64,000 nt of DNA, taken from contig JAEUKE010000081.1 in the NCBI GenBank assembly GCA_016794345.1, positions 1 through 64,000 on the forward strand, given 5' to 3'. This stretch comes from Myxococcales bacterium. Lineage in GTDB: Bacteria; Myxococcota_A; Polyangia; Polyangiales; Polyangiaceae. This document shows positions 34,028-43,700 of this stretch, one piece after another. Under the pieces are notes generated by a model, which did no database searches, had not been told where the DNA came from, and was given only the letters and a program-made list of their open reading frames with translations. How positions within the stretch are numbered: position 1 is the stretch's first letter; each line of letters begins with the position of its first letter. Position numbers and translations under genes: made by a program.

Positions 34028-35197
34028 TCACGCCCTGATGGGCAGCTCGACCGTGAACACGGCGCCGCGCTCGAGGCCGTTCGCCGCCGAGACGTGGCCG
34101 CCGTGGCTCGCCACGATCGTCTGGACGATGTTGAGGCCGAGCCCGCTCCCGCCGCCTTCTCCGCGCGTCGTGAAATACGGCTCGAAGAGACGATCGATCG
34201 CGTCGGGGCGAATGCCGGGACCCTGATCGATCACGCGGATGAGGACACGTTCGCCCTCGATCGCGGTCTGCAAGACGAGCTCCCCGCCTCCGGGCGACAT
34301 CGCCTGGCAGGCGTTCGTGATGAGGTTCACGAACACCTGCGTGAGCGGACCGTGCAGCCCGTGCAGCGGGACGATGTCTCCGAACTCCCGCACCACCTCC
34401 ACGTGGGAGTCCGCGAGCACGTGATCGCAGAACACGAGCGCGCGCTCGATGACGTCGTGGATCGACAGCGCCGAGGGCACCGCGGTGGACGGACGCGAGT
34501 AGGCGACGAGATCGCGCGTGAAGGCGAGGACGCGACCCGCCGCCTCGCTGATGCGCGCGAGGCGCTCGCGATCTTCAGCGGCCACGTCTTGCACTTCCAG
34601 CCTACGGCGCAAGAAGTCGGCGTAGGCCACGATCGACGTGAGCGGGTTGTTCAGCTCGTGCACGATGCTCGCCGCCATGCGGCCGAGCCCCGCGAGCTTG
34701 TCGCTCTGCACGGCCTGGTCGCGGAGCCCACGCGCCTCGGCCGCCTCGTTGCGCAGCCGCGCCACGTGACGCGCGCGGCGGATCACCGAGCCGATCGCCA
34801 AGGCGAGACGCTCGACCTGCTTCAACGCCGTCGCGTCGAGGGGCTCGTCGCCGCCGATGTGCATCGTCGACCCATCGTCGTACGGGATGCCGATGATCTG
34901 CTCGTGGAGCACCTCGGGGAAGAGCCGCGCGGCGTCCTGGACGCGCGGCCGGCTGGGCCGCGGCGCGTGCCGGACGATGAGCTGATCGCCCTCGACGTCG
35001 GGCACGCATACGCCCACACACAGATCGTCGACGCCCTCCGCGTACGCCGAGACGAGCGCCCAGATCGCGTCTTCGAGGTCCGCGTCCGGCGCGAGCATCG
35101 CGAGCTGCTCGAGGATGCGCTCGTACGGATCGGCGCTGCTGAGGACGATCGTCTCCTCGAGCGACGGCGACGGTCCGCTCTTGGGCGCCTCCTTCAT
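34028..35197 (-). CDS. Cytoplasmic sensor histidine kinase
   Basis: 389 residues, ATG at 35197 overlapping the upstream stop (ATGA). The N-terminal 145 residues look GAF-like (EDAIWALVSAYAEGVDDLCV, EVLHEQIIGIPYDDGSTMHI). A short coiled coil leads to HisKA with MAASIVHELNNPL (phospho-His180). The HATPase is intact: N-box VNLITNACQA, G1 DQGPGI, F-box EPYFTT, G2 GSGLGLNIVQ. No membrane segment. The protein encoded immediately upstream has receiver and HisKA domains but no ATPase domain, so this kinase may supply the ATP-binding half for both. Confidence 0.9.
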   Translation of the reverse strand: MKEAPKSGPSPSLEETIVLSSADPYERILEQLAMLAPDADLEDAIWALVSAYAEGVDDLCVGVCVPDVEGDQLIVRHAPRPSRPRVQDAARLFPEVLHEQIIGIPYDDGSTMHIGGDEPLDATALKQVERLALAIGSVIRRARHVARLRNEAAEARGLRDQAVQSDKLAGLGRMAASIVHELNNPLTSIVAYADFLRRRLEVQDVAAEDRERLARISEAAGRVLAFTRDLVAYSRPSTAVPSALSIHDVIERALVFCDHVLADSHVEVVREFGDIVPLHGLHGPLTQVFVNLITNACQAMSPGGGELVLQTAIEGERVLIRVIDQGPGIRPDAIDRLFEPYFTTRGEGGGSGLGLNIVQTIVASHGGHVSAANGLERGAVFTVELPIRA

Positions 35198-37254
35198 TTC
35201 ACTCCCTCGCTCTCCTTCGGCGGCTTGCTCGAGCGCCGGCTCGACTCCTCCGCGCTCGAGCGATCGAGATCGATGATCTTGGCGTCGCCGACGTAAGCCA
35301 TCGTTTCGTATTTGGTGATCTTACCGATTTTTCGGACGATCTCGGCCATGCGCTCGGCCTCGGCCGCGAGCGACTCCATCTCCCGGAGGTGGGGCTGGCC
35401 CTCCTTCGCGCGCCGCCGGATGATCTCCGCGTAGCCGAGCACGCTCGTGAGGGGCTGGTTCAGCTCGTGTGCGGCGGCGCCCGCCAGCTCGGCGATGAGC
35501 GCCTGTTTCTCCCTCGTCCGAAGCTCCTCCTGCGCGGCAGCGAGGCTCGCTTCCATTCTCAGGCGGTCGCGCAGATCTGTCATGACCCCGACGGAGCCGA
35601 TCGGCCTGCCACGATCGACGATGAGGGCCGCCGAGATGGAGACCGGGATGCGGGAGCCGTCGTGTGCGACCACCTCGGTCTGGAATCGCTCCAGCCGGCC
35701 TGGCCCGCCGTGATCGGCCCCGCGGATGAGCTGCATGATCTCGCGCGACACGCCGAACGGGTAGAGGTCGCGCACGTTGATCTGACCCACGACCTGGCTG
35801 GCGCTGTAGCCGAAGACCTTCTCCGCCGCGTGGTTGAAGAGCAACACGGTGCCCGTCATGTCGACCGAGATGATTGCGTCGACCGAGCTGTCGATCACGC
35901 GCTCCAGGAACTCCTTGGTCTTCGTCAGCTCCGCCTCGGTCGCGCGCTCCTGCGTCACGTCCCGGAAGGTGAGCAGCGCCGTCTCTTCGGCTTCCATCAC
36001 CACGCAGCTCACCGCGAGGATGCGTCGCTCGTCGCCCACGAGCGCGACGAGGTCCTGTGTGGCGGGTTGGCCGAGGCGCCTGGGGCGGCTGCCGAAGAGG
36101 TCCGCGAGGAGCGACCGGAGCTTCGGCTGATCGTCTTCCGTCAGGAGATCCCCGAGCGACTTGCGCGACAGCTCGCCCTCCGTCCGCCCCAGGATCTCCC
36201 TCGCGCGCGGGTTCGAGAACAGGACGATCGCCTCCGCGTCGAGGACGACGATGCCGTCGGCCGACGAGTGGAAGAAGTCCGCGTACGGCTCGAGCGCGCG
36301 GATGCGCCGCTCCGCCTCGAAGCGCGCGTACGTGCTCTCGCGCGTCTGCTCGCGGAGGTTCTGCATGATGCTGGCGTTGCGGAGGGCGATGGCCGTCGCG
36401 CTGGCCACGGTCTTCGCGACCCAGAGCTCGTGCTCCTTGGCTCGGTGTGGCTCGCGGCGCCGCAGGAAGAGGACGCCGAGCGGCTTGTCCTCGTACATCA
36501 GCGGCAGGCACGCGAGCCACCGGAACGACCCCGGCGGAAGGGCCGAGCGCACCAGATCGAAGACGGGGTCCGTCGACGTGTCCTCGACGAGGAGCGGCTC
36601 CCCGGTCTCGAGCACGCGGCGGATCTCGGGGTACTTCGAGAGATCGATCGGCAGGTCGCGCAGCTCTCTGTCGTCGCTCGCCGCCACGACGTATCCCACC
36701 TGGCTCGCGTCGCGGACGAGGACGATGCTGCAGCGATCCACCCGGGCGACGTCCGCGATTCGCCGGACGACCGTGTAGAGGATGTTGCGGAAGTCGAGCG
36801 TGGACGAGAGCGTCTGCGTGAGCTCGAGCACGACGCGCGCGTCTCGCTCTCGTTGCTCGAGGGCCTCGACGAACTCCCGCATCCTCAGCTGGCTCCGGAT
36901 GCGCGCGACGAGCTCCGCCGTCTTGAACGGCTTGCGGACGAAATCGTCCGCGCCCATGTCGAAGGCGCGTGTCACCTCTTCGTCTGCGTCGACCGCCGTC
37001 AGCACGACGACCGGCACCTCTCGCAGCTCGTCCGCCGCCCGCATGGCCCGGAGCACCGCGTAGCCGTCCGGTGGAGGCATCACGAGATCGAGCAGCACGA
37101 TGGCGGGGACTTTGCCGCCCATCAGCCAGGTGAGCGCCTCCTGCCCCGAGGTGAGCACGTCCGTCCGAAAGCCCGCCCTCTCGAGCGCCTGTGCGAGGAC
37201 GCGCCGCGAAATCGCGTCGTCGTCGACGATGAGCACAGACTGACTCTTGGGCAC
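35194..37254 (-). CDS. REC-GAF-PAS-PAS-HisKA protein lacking the ATPase domain
   Basis: 686 residues. Receiver (1-125: SVLIVDDDAISRRVL, LLDLVMP with Asp56, RKPFK with the Lys), GAF domain (about 140-305), two PAS domains (about 325-440 SSADGIVVLDAEAIVLFSNP, and 450-570 SSVDAIISVDMTGTVLLFNH) and a HisKA motif AGAAAHELNQPLTSVLGYAE (His596). The chain then ends after a short acidic/basic tail. There is no N-box, G1 or G2, and the sequence downstream is the next gene in another frame. It therefore cannot phosphorylate itself alone. Coupled translation with the following complete kinase suggests a two-protein relay. Confidence 0.9.
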   Translation of the reverse strand: MPKSQSVLIVDDDAISRRVLAQALERAGFRTDVLTSGQEALTWLMGGKVPAIVLLDLVMPPPDGYAVLRAMRAADELREVPVVVLTAVDADEEVTRAFDMGADDFVRKPFKTAELVARIRSQLRMREFVEALEQRERDARVVLELTQTLSSTLDFRNILYTVVRRIADVARVDRCSIVLVRDASQVGYVVAASDDRELRDLPIDLSKYPEIRRVLETGEPLLVEDTSTDPVFDLVRSALPPGSFRWLACLPLMYEDKPLGVLFLRRREPHRAKEHELWVAKTVASATAIALRNASIMQNLREQTRESTYARFEAERRIRALEPYADFFHSSADGIVVLDAEAIVLFSNPRAREILGRTEGELSRKSLGDLLTEDDQPKLRSLLADLFGSRPRRLGQPATQDLVALVGDERRILAVSCVVMEAEETALLTFRDVTQERATEAELTKTKEFLERVIDSSVDAIISVDMTGTVLLFNHAAEKVFGYSASQVVGQINVRDLYPFGVSREIMQLIRGADHGGPGRLERFQTEVVAHDGSRIPVSISAALIVDRGRPIGSVGVMTDLRDRLRMEASLAAAQEELRTREKQALIAELAGAAAHELNQPLTSVLGYAEIIRRRAKEGQPHLREMESLAAEAERMAEIVRKIGKITKYETMAYVGDAKIIDLDRSSAEESSRRSSKPPKESEGVK

Positions 37255-37331
37255 GACCCCTCGAAGCTACCGCAAACGACGGCGATCGCCCCAAAAATGG
37301 CGTGCTTTGGCCGGGAAGGTGGCCTTTCCGA

Positions 37332-37862
37332 TCAGCCGCACGCGCTCGCGCACACGTCCAGGTAGAGGCAGGTCGCCCACGCGAAGTAGCGCTGCCCGCC
37401 GACCGGCTCGGCGCCGAGGCAGGTCCCGTCGTCCTGCTCGTCGACGCAGTCCGTGCCGTCGTTCGTGCAGGCGCAGTCGAGGAACTCGTTCTTGTCGGTC
37501 CCTGGGTCGTCGTCCGGGCAGGCGAGCAGGCACGAGAAGAAGGCGCAGCAGTCGGGGTGGCCGCCCTCGTCGCACGACCCGGTGGGGCCGAAACACGAGG
37601 TGTATTCGTCGAGGCAGGCGCCGCCGTTCAGCGCGAGGGTGTCGTTGCCGAGCACAGCGCACTCGACGCAGCCCGAGTTGGCGTTCACGGCGTCGCCCTC
37701 GCAGACGCCGATCTCGTCGCAGGTCGACGACGGACCGTCGGTCGGGGTCGGTCGTACCGAGCCCGTGCTTCCACCTTCGCCGCCGCCGCCCGTGATGTCG
37801 CCTTCACAAGACGCGAGCAGGAGAAGACCGAAGAAGAGGGCGGGCGCTGCCCGGAGCAACAT
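37332..37862 (-). CDS. Small cysteine-rich lipoprotein
   Basis: 176 residues, ATG at 37862; signal peptide with lipobox LASC. A Gly/Thr/Ser linker is followed by about 16 cysteines (CDEIGVCEGDAVN, GCVECAV, CFGPTGSCDEGGHPDCC, FSCLLACPDDD, CACTNDGTDC, CLYLDVCASACG). Such disulfide-rich lipoproteins are frequent in Polyangiales genomes. Its start is divergent from ruvB (53 bp). No enzyme motif is seen. Confidence 0.8.
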   Translation of the reverse strand: MLLRAAPALFFGLLLLASCEGDITGGGGEGGSTGSVRPTPTDGPSSTCDEIGVCEGDAVNANSGCVECAVLGNDTLALNGGACLDEYTSCFGPTGSCDEGGHPDCCAFFSCLLACPDDDPGTDKNEFLDCACTNDGTDCVDEQDDGTCLGAEPVGGQRYFAWATCLYLDVCASACG

Positions 37863-37915
37863 GGCTGGGATAGTACCCGGTTTTAGCCGGACCACCCCCG
37901 GTGTAGTCCCAGGGT

Positions 37916-38944
37916 ATGTCCGAGCGAGTCCTCTCCCCCACGGGTCTCGGCGACGACGATCGGTTCGATCGCCTGTTCCGCCCGAACACGCTCGACGAAT
38001 ACGTCGGCCAGACCAAACACAAGGAGAACCTGAAGGTCTTCGTGGAGGCGGCCCGCCGGCGCAAGGAGCCCCTCGACCACGTCCTGCTCTGCGGCCCGCC
38101 CGGCCTCGGCAAGACCACCCTGGCGTGGATCCTCGCGAAGGAGATGGGCGTCACGCTCCACGCCACGAGCGGCCCAGCCGTGGAGCACAAGGGGGCGCTC
38201 GCCGGCCTGCTGACCAAGCTCGAGCACGGCGACATCCTCTTCATCGACGAGATCCATCGGCTCTCGCCCGTGGTGGAGGAGAGCCTCTACCCCGCGATCG
38301 AGAGCTTCCAGATCGACATCGTCACGGGGGAGGGGCCCTACGCCACGACAATCCAGCTCTCGCTGAAGCCCTTCACGCTCGTCGGCGCCACGACGCGCAC
38401 CGGGCTCCTCACCGCGCCCCTCCGATCCAGGTTCGGCTACGACGTCCGGCTCGACTACTACCCGGTGGAGGATCTCGAGCAGATCGTCGCACGGAGCGCC
38501 AAGCTGCTCGGTGTCCCCATCGACTCGGGCGGCGCCGTCGCCATCGCGTCCCGATCGCGGGGCACCCCGCGCGTCGCGAACCGATTGCTCCGGCGCGTGC
38601 GCGACTTCGCCGAGGTGCTCGGCAAGGGCGCGATCACCGCCGACATCGCGAGGACGGCCGCCGAGAGGCTGGACGTCGACGAGGCCGGCCTCGATGCGAT
38701 GGACAGGCGCCTGCTCTCGATCCTCGTCGAAGACTACGACGGCGGTCCGTGTGGCCTCGACACGTTGGCTGCCGCGCTCAGTGAGCCGCGCGACACAATC
38801 GAGGACGTGTACGAGCCGTACCTGCTCCAGCAGGGGTTCCTCGGGCGCACACCACGTGGTCGCATCGCCACGCGCAAGGCGTTCGAGCATCTGGGGAGGG
38901 CCTTCGTGAACAAGGAGAAGGAACAAGGGAAGCTCTTCGAATAG
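37916..38944 (+). CDS. ruvB: RuvB Holliday junction branch-migration helicase
   Basis: 342 residues, normal length. RuvB N-terminal motif [19 protein letters not shown], Walker [10 protein letters not shown] (60-68), Walker B with DEIH (111-114), sensor 1 [19 protein letters not shown], Arg finger region and the winged-helix C-terminus ([35 protein letters not shown]). It drives branch migration with RuvA. ruvA and ruvC are not in the window, so ruvB stands alone here. Confidence 0.97.
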   Translation: MSERVLSPTGLGDDDRFDRLFRPNTLDEYVGQTKHKENLKVFVEAARRRKEPLDHVLLCGPPGLGKTTLAWILAKEMGVTLHATSGPAVEHKGALAGLLTKLEHGDILFIDEIHRLSPVVEESLYPAIESFQIDIVTGEGPYATTIQLSLKPFTLVGATTRTGLLTAPLRSRFGYDVRLDYYPVEDLEQIVARSAKLLGVPIDSGGAVAIASRSRGTPRVANRLLRRVRDFAEVLGKGAITADIARTAAERLDVDEAGLDAMDRRLLSILVEDYDGGPCGLDTLAAALSEPRDTIEDVYEPYLLQQGFLGRTPRGRIATRKAFEHLGRAFVNKEKEQGKLFE

Positions 38945-38958
38945 GGGCAGTCTGCCCC
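38944..38958 (+). terminator. Short hairpin after ruvB
   Basis: GGGGCA-GTC-TGCCCC overlaps the ruvB stop region. No T run follows. A second 8-bp hairpin (39019-39026 with 39031-39038, loop TCTG) comes 60 bases later, just before the P-type ATPase gene. Either could attenuate read-through. Confidence 0.35.
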
Positions 38959-39058
38959 CAGGGGGCGACGGGTCTCCCGGTTGCTTCCGGGCGAGACTCA
39001 GTCCAGCTACGACCGTCGCGCGCCGCTCTGGCGGCGCGATTAGCCACCAAGGACCGAC

Positions 39059-41854
39059 ATGGCTCGCTCACAAGAACCACGGTCGCGGGAAGCGCCCGCC
39101 GTCTCCTGGCACACGTTGCCTTCCGAGGAGGTGCTGTCTGCCCTGCGCTCGACCCACGACGGCCTGTCCACGGAAGAGGCGAACGAGCGCATCGCCGCGC
39201 ACGGCCCGAACGTGCTGGACAAGAAGGGCGGCGTCTCGGTCCTCGAGCTGATCTGGGGGCAGATCAACAACCCCCTCATCTGGGTCCTCCTCGGCAGCGC
39301 GGTCGTCGCCATCCTGGTGGACCCGGTGGACGGCCTGAAGAACGGGCTCGTGATCCTCGCGGTCGTGATCATCAACACGGTGATCGGATTCGCGCAGGAG
39401 TACAAGGCGAGCAAGGCGATCGAGAGCTTGAGCGCGATGGTGCCCGAGCTCGCCACGGTGCAGCGCGACGGCAAGCGGGTCCAGCTCGCCGTCGCGGAGA
39501 TCGTCCCGGGGGACGTGGTCTTCCTGCAGAGCGGCGACAAGGTCCCGGCGGACATTCGGCTGCTGCAGCTGCGTACCCTCCAGATCGAGGAGGCCGCGCT
39601 GACGGGTGAGTCGGTTCCGGTCGAGAAGACGACCGACCCCGTGGCCGCCGACGCCGGCCTGGGCGACCGCAAGAACATGGCGTTCAGCGGCTCGCTCGTC
39701 ACGTACGGCAGCGGCGCGGGGGTGGTTACCACGACCGGCAACGGCACCGAGCTCGGACGCATCAACACGATGCTCAGCGAAGCGACCGAGATCGAGACGC
39801 CGCTCAGCATCGCGCTCAAGAAGATCGGCGTGGTGCTGACGGTCGGCATCGCGGTGATCTCGGTCGTGATCCTGGCGGTCGGCACCGGCCGCGCGGTGAG
39901 CCAGGGCGGCGTGGACGTGGCGACGGGCCTGCGCGAGTCGGCGATCTTCGCCATCACCTTGGCCGTGGGCGCCATTCCGGAAGGGCTGCCCGCCATCGTG
40001 ACGATCGCCCTGGCGATCGGCGTCCAGAGAATGGCGGCCCGGCGGGCCGTCGTGCGCAAGCTCCCCTCGGTGGAGACGCTCGGCAGCACGACCGTGATCT
40101 GCTCCGACAAGACCGGCACCCTGACGCGCAACGAGATGACCGTGCAGGGGCTCTGTCTGCCGCAATCCGGCGTGTACCGGATCGAGGGCGTGGGTTATGA
40201 GCCCACCGGCCGATTGCTGAAGGAAGATGAGGCGGTCGCGCCTGTGCCCGAGGACGTGCGCCAGCTGCTCCTGGCGGGGGTGCTCTGCTGCGACGCCACC
40301 CTCGAGCAGAAAGAGGGTCGTTGGCACATCACGGGAGACCCGACGGAAGGAGCGCTCGTGACCGCCGGCGAGAAGCTCGGCATCCGCACCTCCGACGCCC
40401 GCGCTGGGCACGCTCGGCTCGACGCGATCCCGTTCGAGAGCGCGAACCAGTTCATGGCGACGCTGAACCATTGGGGGGACGAGGGGAAGAAGATCATCCT
40501 CAAGGGCGCTCCGGAGGTGGTGCTGAGCCGCTGCACCGAGGTGGATCGGCCTGCGGTGATCTACCGGGTGGAAGAGCTGGCGAAGGAGGGGATGCGTGTC
40601 CTCGGCTTCGCGGAGAAGCGATTCGAACGCGCCGAGCTGGGGCTCGAAGACTGCGAAGACGGCTTCGTCTTCCTGGGCCTACAAGCCATGATCGATCCAC
40701 CTCGCACCGATGCAATCGACGCGATCGGTCTCTGCCATCGGGCCGGCATCACCGTGAAGATGATCACCGGCGATCACAAGGGGACCGCCCAGGCGATCGG
40801 TGAGCAGCTGGGTATCGCCGCGCAGGGCGCCCAGGCCGTGACCGGCGTGCAGCTCGCGGATCTCGACGACGCGGCCACGCGCGAGATCGTCGAGAAGAAC
40901 AACGTGTTTGCCCGAATGGCGCCCGAGCACAAGCTGCGCCTGGTCCGCGCCCTCCAAGAAAATGGTCACGTGACGGCCATGACCGGCGACGGCGTGAACG
41001 ACGCGCCGGCGCTGAAGCAGTCCAACATCGGGGTGGCGATGGGCATCACCGGCACCTCGGTCTCCAAGGAAGCCGCCGACATCGTGCTCACCGACGACAA
41101 CTTCGCGTCGATAGCCGCTGCGGTCGAAGAAGGGCGAAGGGTCTACGACAACCTGATCAAGTCGCTCGCGTTCGTGTTGCCGACCAACCTCGGCCTGGCG
41201 CTGATCCTCATCTACGCGGTCGGCTTCTTCCCCTTGGTGGAGAGGACCGTGGACGGCGTCATCGTGAAGGATCTTTTGCTGCCGGTTCTGCCGACGCAGC
41301 TCCTTTGGGTCAACCTCGTAGCGGCCGTGGCGCTGGCGCTCCCGCTGGCCTTCGAGGCCAAGGAGCCGGACGTGATGAGCCGGCCGCCGCGCGACCCGAA
41401 GGAGCCCGTGCTGAACCGCTTCGTCGTGATCCGCACGCTCGTGGCCGCGACCTTGATGACGGCCGGATCAGTCGGGCTCTTCATCTGGAAGTACGAACAG
41501 GAGATGGCCGCTCGCGCGGCGACGGGCCTCACCGAGGCGCAGATCGTCAGCGAGGCGCAGACGATGGCGGTCACCACCGTCATCATGTTCCAGATCTTCT
41601 ACATGCTGAACTGCCGCTCGCTGAAGGACTCGATCTTCCGGATCGGTGTATTCAGCAACAAGGCTGTATTCGTCGGGATTGGGGCGATCTCGGTCCTGCA
41701 GGCGCTCTTCATCTACCTGCCGGCGATGCAGGTGGTATTCGGGACGTTTCCGCTATCGACGGAGTCGCTCTTCTTCAGCGTGCTCGCCGGCGCGATCATC
41801 CTTCCCGTGATCACGGTGGAGAAGCTCGTTCGCAATCACAAGCCGGCCGCCTAG
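39059..41854 (+). CDS. P2-type cation-transporting ATPase
   Basis: 931 residues, ATG at 39059. N-terminal cation-ATPase domain ([14 protein letters not shown]), actuator LTGES (181-185), PEGLP in M4 (307-311), phosphorylation motif SDKTGTLT (Asp350), hinge [11 protein letters not shown] and six C-terminal helices in all. It looks like a SERCA/PMR1-type pump. However, in M5 ([13 protein letters not shown]) the Glu of SERCA is a Leu, and in M6 ([19 protein letters not shown]) the Thr-Asp pair of the Ca2+ site is Ala-Ala. The M4 Glu is kept. The transported ion is therefore uncertain, and a calcium annotation should not be assumed. Confidence 0.9.
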   Translation: MARSQEPRSREAPAVSWHTLPSEEVLSALRSTHDGLSTEEANERIAAHGPNVLDKKGGVSVLELIWGQINNPLIWVLLGSAVVAILVDPVDGLKNGLVILAVVIINTVIGFAQEYKASKAIESLSAMVPELATVQRDGKRVQLAVAEIVPGDVVFLQSGDKVPADIRLLQLRTLQIEEAALTGESVPVEKTTDPVAADAGLGDRKNMAFSGSLVTYGSGAGVVTTTGNGTELGRINTMLSEATEIETPLSIALKKIGVVLTVGIAVISVVILAVGTGRAVSQGGVDVATGLRESAIFAITLAVGAIPEGLPAIVTIALAIGVQRMAARRAVVRKLPSVETLGSTTVICSDKTGTLTRNEMTVQGLCLPQSGVYRIEGVGYEPTGRLLKEDEAVAPVPEDVRQLLLAGVLCCDATLEQKEGRWHITGDPTEGALVTAGEKLGIRTSDARAGHARLDAIPFESANQFMATLNHWGDEGKKIILKGAPEVVLSRCTEVDRPAVIYRVEELAKEGMRVLGFAEKRFERAELGLEDCEDGFVFLGLQAMIDPPRTDAIDAIGLCHRAGITVKMITGDHKGTAQAIGEQLGIAAQGAQAVTGVQLADLDDAATREIVEKNNVFARMAPEHKLRLVRALQENGHVTAMTGDGVNDAPALKQSNIGVAMGITGTSVSKEAADIVLTDDNFASIAAAVEEGRRVYDNLIKSLAFVLPTNLGLALILIYAVGFFPLVERTVDGVIVKDLLLPVLPTQLLWVNLVAAVALALPLAFEAKEPDVMSRPPRDPKEPVLNRFVVIRTLVAATLMTAGSVGLFIWKYEQEMAARAATGLTEAQIVSEAQTMAVTTVIMFQIFYMLNCRSLKDSIFRIGVFSNKAVFVGIGAISVLQALFIYLPAMQVVFGTFPLSTESLFFSVLAGAIILPVITVEKLVRNHKPAA

Positions 41855-42304
41855 ACGGCTCCGAGCAGTCCATCGAGCGCTACGATCCCGAGACCGACAA
41901 CGTCTACATCGGTGGGCTCACGCGGACGACGTGGCAGAGCGTCCTCATCCCCTGTGATGCTCCGACGACGAACGCCACCGCCACGGACGTCGCGCGGCGC
42001 GGCTCTGCGCCCTGAAGCTCGTCGTGGGTTGAGGAATGCGGAGGTGAGCGTCGCAGGCTCATCGACTCGCCCAGCCTGGATGTCTCGCCGTGTGAAGGAT
42101 GCGAGGGGCTGCAGCCAGCGGCGCACGCGAACTTCGCGTTCCACCTGATGGGGTGGATGGGGAAGGACCCGAGCGCCGCGCCAGCGCGGCATGTCGCTCG
42201 GGCGCGGCAGCGGAAACGCCCAGTTTCGCGACGAAACCTTGCGGCACACATCTTGGAGTGCGCCTCCGCAGCGCCGCTCTCGCGGCACGCGGAGGGAGAG
42301 TGTC
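41855..42304. other. 450-bp region without an intact gene; coding-like remnants
   Basis: Two stretches in the same plus frame have strongly GC-biased third positions although separated by a stop at 42013-42015. They read RYDPETDNVYIGGLTRTTW (about 41880-41935) and, further on, LIDSPSLDVSPCEGCEGLQP followed by NFAFHLMGWMGKDP (about 42058-42165). Neither has a start codon or a plausible end. They may be decayed pieces of a gene lost when the downstream module was inserted; chance is not excluded. Confidence 0.3.
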
Positions 42305-42898
42305 ATGTTTCGTCGATCGTGGATGGTAGGGGTCTGTGTGGCGGCGCTGGGCGCGGTGGGTTGCTCGGCCAGCTCCGAGTTCATGCGGCCGGTCACCGCG
42401 CCGAGCGCGGTGAAGGCTGCCGCGGACGAGGCGACCGTCGTCTTCGTCCGGCCGTCCGGATTCGGGGGGGCGCTCAAGCAGACGATCCTGGATGGGAAAG
42501 GCAGGTTCCTCGGCGACGCGCTGCCGTCGTCGCGATTCTCCGTGAAGATGCCGCCTGGGGAGCACACGTTCATCATCTGGGCCGAGAACACCAACGCGGT
42601 GAAGGCGAGCCTCGCAGCCGGCAAGGTCTACTTCGTCGAGGTGTCCCTCAGCATGGGAGCGCTGTCGGCCCGTGCCGATCTGCTCCCGATCAAGCCGGGC
42701 ACGGAGGCTTGGGGAAGCCTGGACGGCTGGCTCGCCGACACGGAGGTCTTCGACCCCGATACGGCTGGCGGCCAGGCGTACCTGGAGGAGCGCAAGGAGG
42801 ACGTGGAGGAGCGGATCAAGCGTGCGCGCGAGCACCTCGCCGAATACGACGCCGAAGATCTCGCCCTGCACACCATGGGGCCTGGCGATGGGCGCTGA
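42305..42898 (+). CDS. Lipoprotein of the duplicated module (copy 2)
   Basis: 197 residues, ATG at 42305 (MFRRSWMVGVCVAALGAVGC), lipobox AVGC with Cys20. Same length as copy 1 at 22949-23542, with about 43 differences over 197 aligned positions by eye. Differences cluster in the signal peptide and residues 31-45; PSGFGGALKQTILDGKGRFL and MPPGEHTF are unchanged. The conserved core argues for selection on function in both copies. It is followed by the Cys-motif gene 4 bases later. Confidence 0.82.
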   Translation: MFRRSWMVGVCVAALGAVGCSASSEFMRPVTAPSAVKAAADEATVVFVRPSGFGGALKQTILDGKGRFLGDALPSSRFSVKMPPGEHTFIIWAENTNAVKASLAAGKVYFVEVSLSMGALSARADLLPIKPGTEAWGSLDGWLADTEVFDPDTAGGQAYLEERKEDVEERIKRAREHLAEYDAEDLALHTMGPGDGR

Positions 42899-42902
42899 CC
42901 GT

Positions 42903-43679
42903 ATGGTCATGAAGTCCAGGGCCGTTCGCTTGCTCGTCGGGCTGGGGGTCCTGGCCGCGCTCGGCGGCTCCGCGCTGGCTCAACCGGCCAAGACCGCAGC
43001 CTCGGGGAAGGGCGCGACAAACCCGGCTGCCACGGCTCCGGCGCCTTCCGCGAGCACCTCCGCCGTGCCCGAAGCCGGCGCACCGGTGGAGCCTCCCCAG
43101 GAGGCTCTCGGCGACGTCGGCGAGAGTTGCCGGGCGCGGAGCGACTGCGCCGAAGGTCTGAAGTGCGTCGACAAGACGTGCCGTGACCAGTTCGAAGGGA
43201 CATCGTGCGAGTCGCGCCGCGACTGCGGACCGCGGCTCGGCTGCTTCGCGAACGTCTGCTCGGCGTCGGCCGACGCGGCCGTTCCGCGCGGTGGCGATCC
43301 GGCCGGGCGAGAGGCGTCGAGCGAGTCGCCCGATGCCGAGAAGGGCAAGAGGGTCGAGTCTCGCCGCAACAAGAGCTCGGGCCGCGGGCTCATCGCCGGC
43401 GGCGCCGTGCTCACCGCGGTCGGCTGGGCCGGCGTATTGGTCGGCGTCCCTGTCATGATCCTCGGCGCGCTGGGGGCCGGCAACGACAACGACTACCTCA
43501 TCGCCGGCGGGGTCGGCGTCGGCCTCGGCGGAGCCCTCGGGATCAGCGGGAGCGTCATGCTGGGTGTGGGCGTGCGGCAGCGCCGCGAGTCGCGCTACCT
43601 CGAGCGCGACGAGACGGGGTTCCTCGAGCCCGCCCTCGCTCCCACGCCGGGGCTCACGCTCACGTTTCCGATGCAGTGA
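42903..43679 (+). CDS. Exported Cys-motif membrane protein inserted in the duplicated module
   Basis: 258 residues; ATG at 42903 or 42909 (MKSRAVRLLVGLGVLAALGG). A signal peptide cleaves near ALAQP. Pro/Ala linker, then a double Cys motif: GESCRARSDCAEGLKCVDKTC and CESRRDCGPRLGCFANVC, the same unit found once in each glycine-rich protein. The C-terminal part holds two hydrophobic segments (GLIAGGAVLTAVGWAGVLVG and GVGVGLGGALGISGSVMLGV). It is absent from copy 1 of the module, so it was either gained here or lost there. Function is unknown. Confidence 0.75.
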   Translation: MVMKSRAVRLLVGLGVLAALGGSALAQPAKTAASGKGATNPAATAPAPSASTSAVPEAGAPVEPPQEALGDVGESCRARSDCAEGLKCVDKTCRDQFEGTSCESRRDCGPRLGCFANVCSASADAAVPRGGDPAGREASSESPDAEKGKRVESRRNKSSGRGLIAGGAVLTAVGWAGVLVGVPVMILGALGAGNDNDYLIAGGVGVGLGGALGISGSVMLGVGVRQRRESRYLERDETGFLEPALAPTPGLTLTFPMQ

Positions 43680-43700
43680 CCAGCGGAGAAGGAGTGCCTC

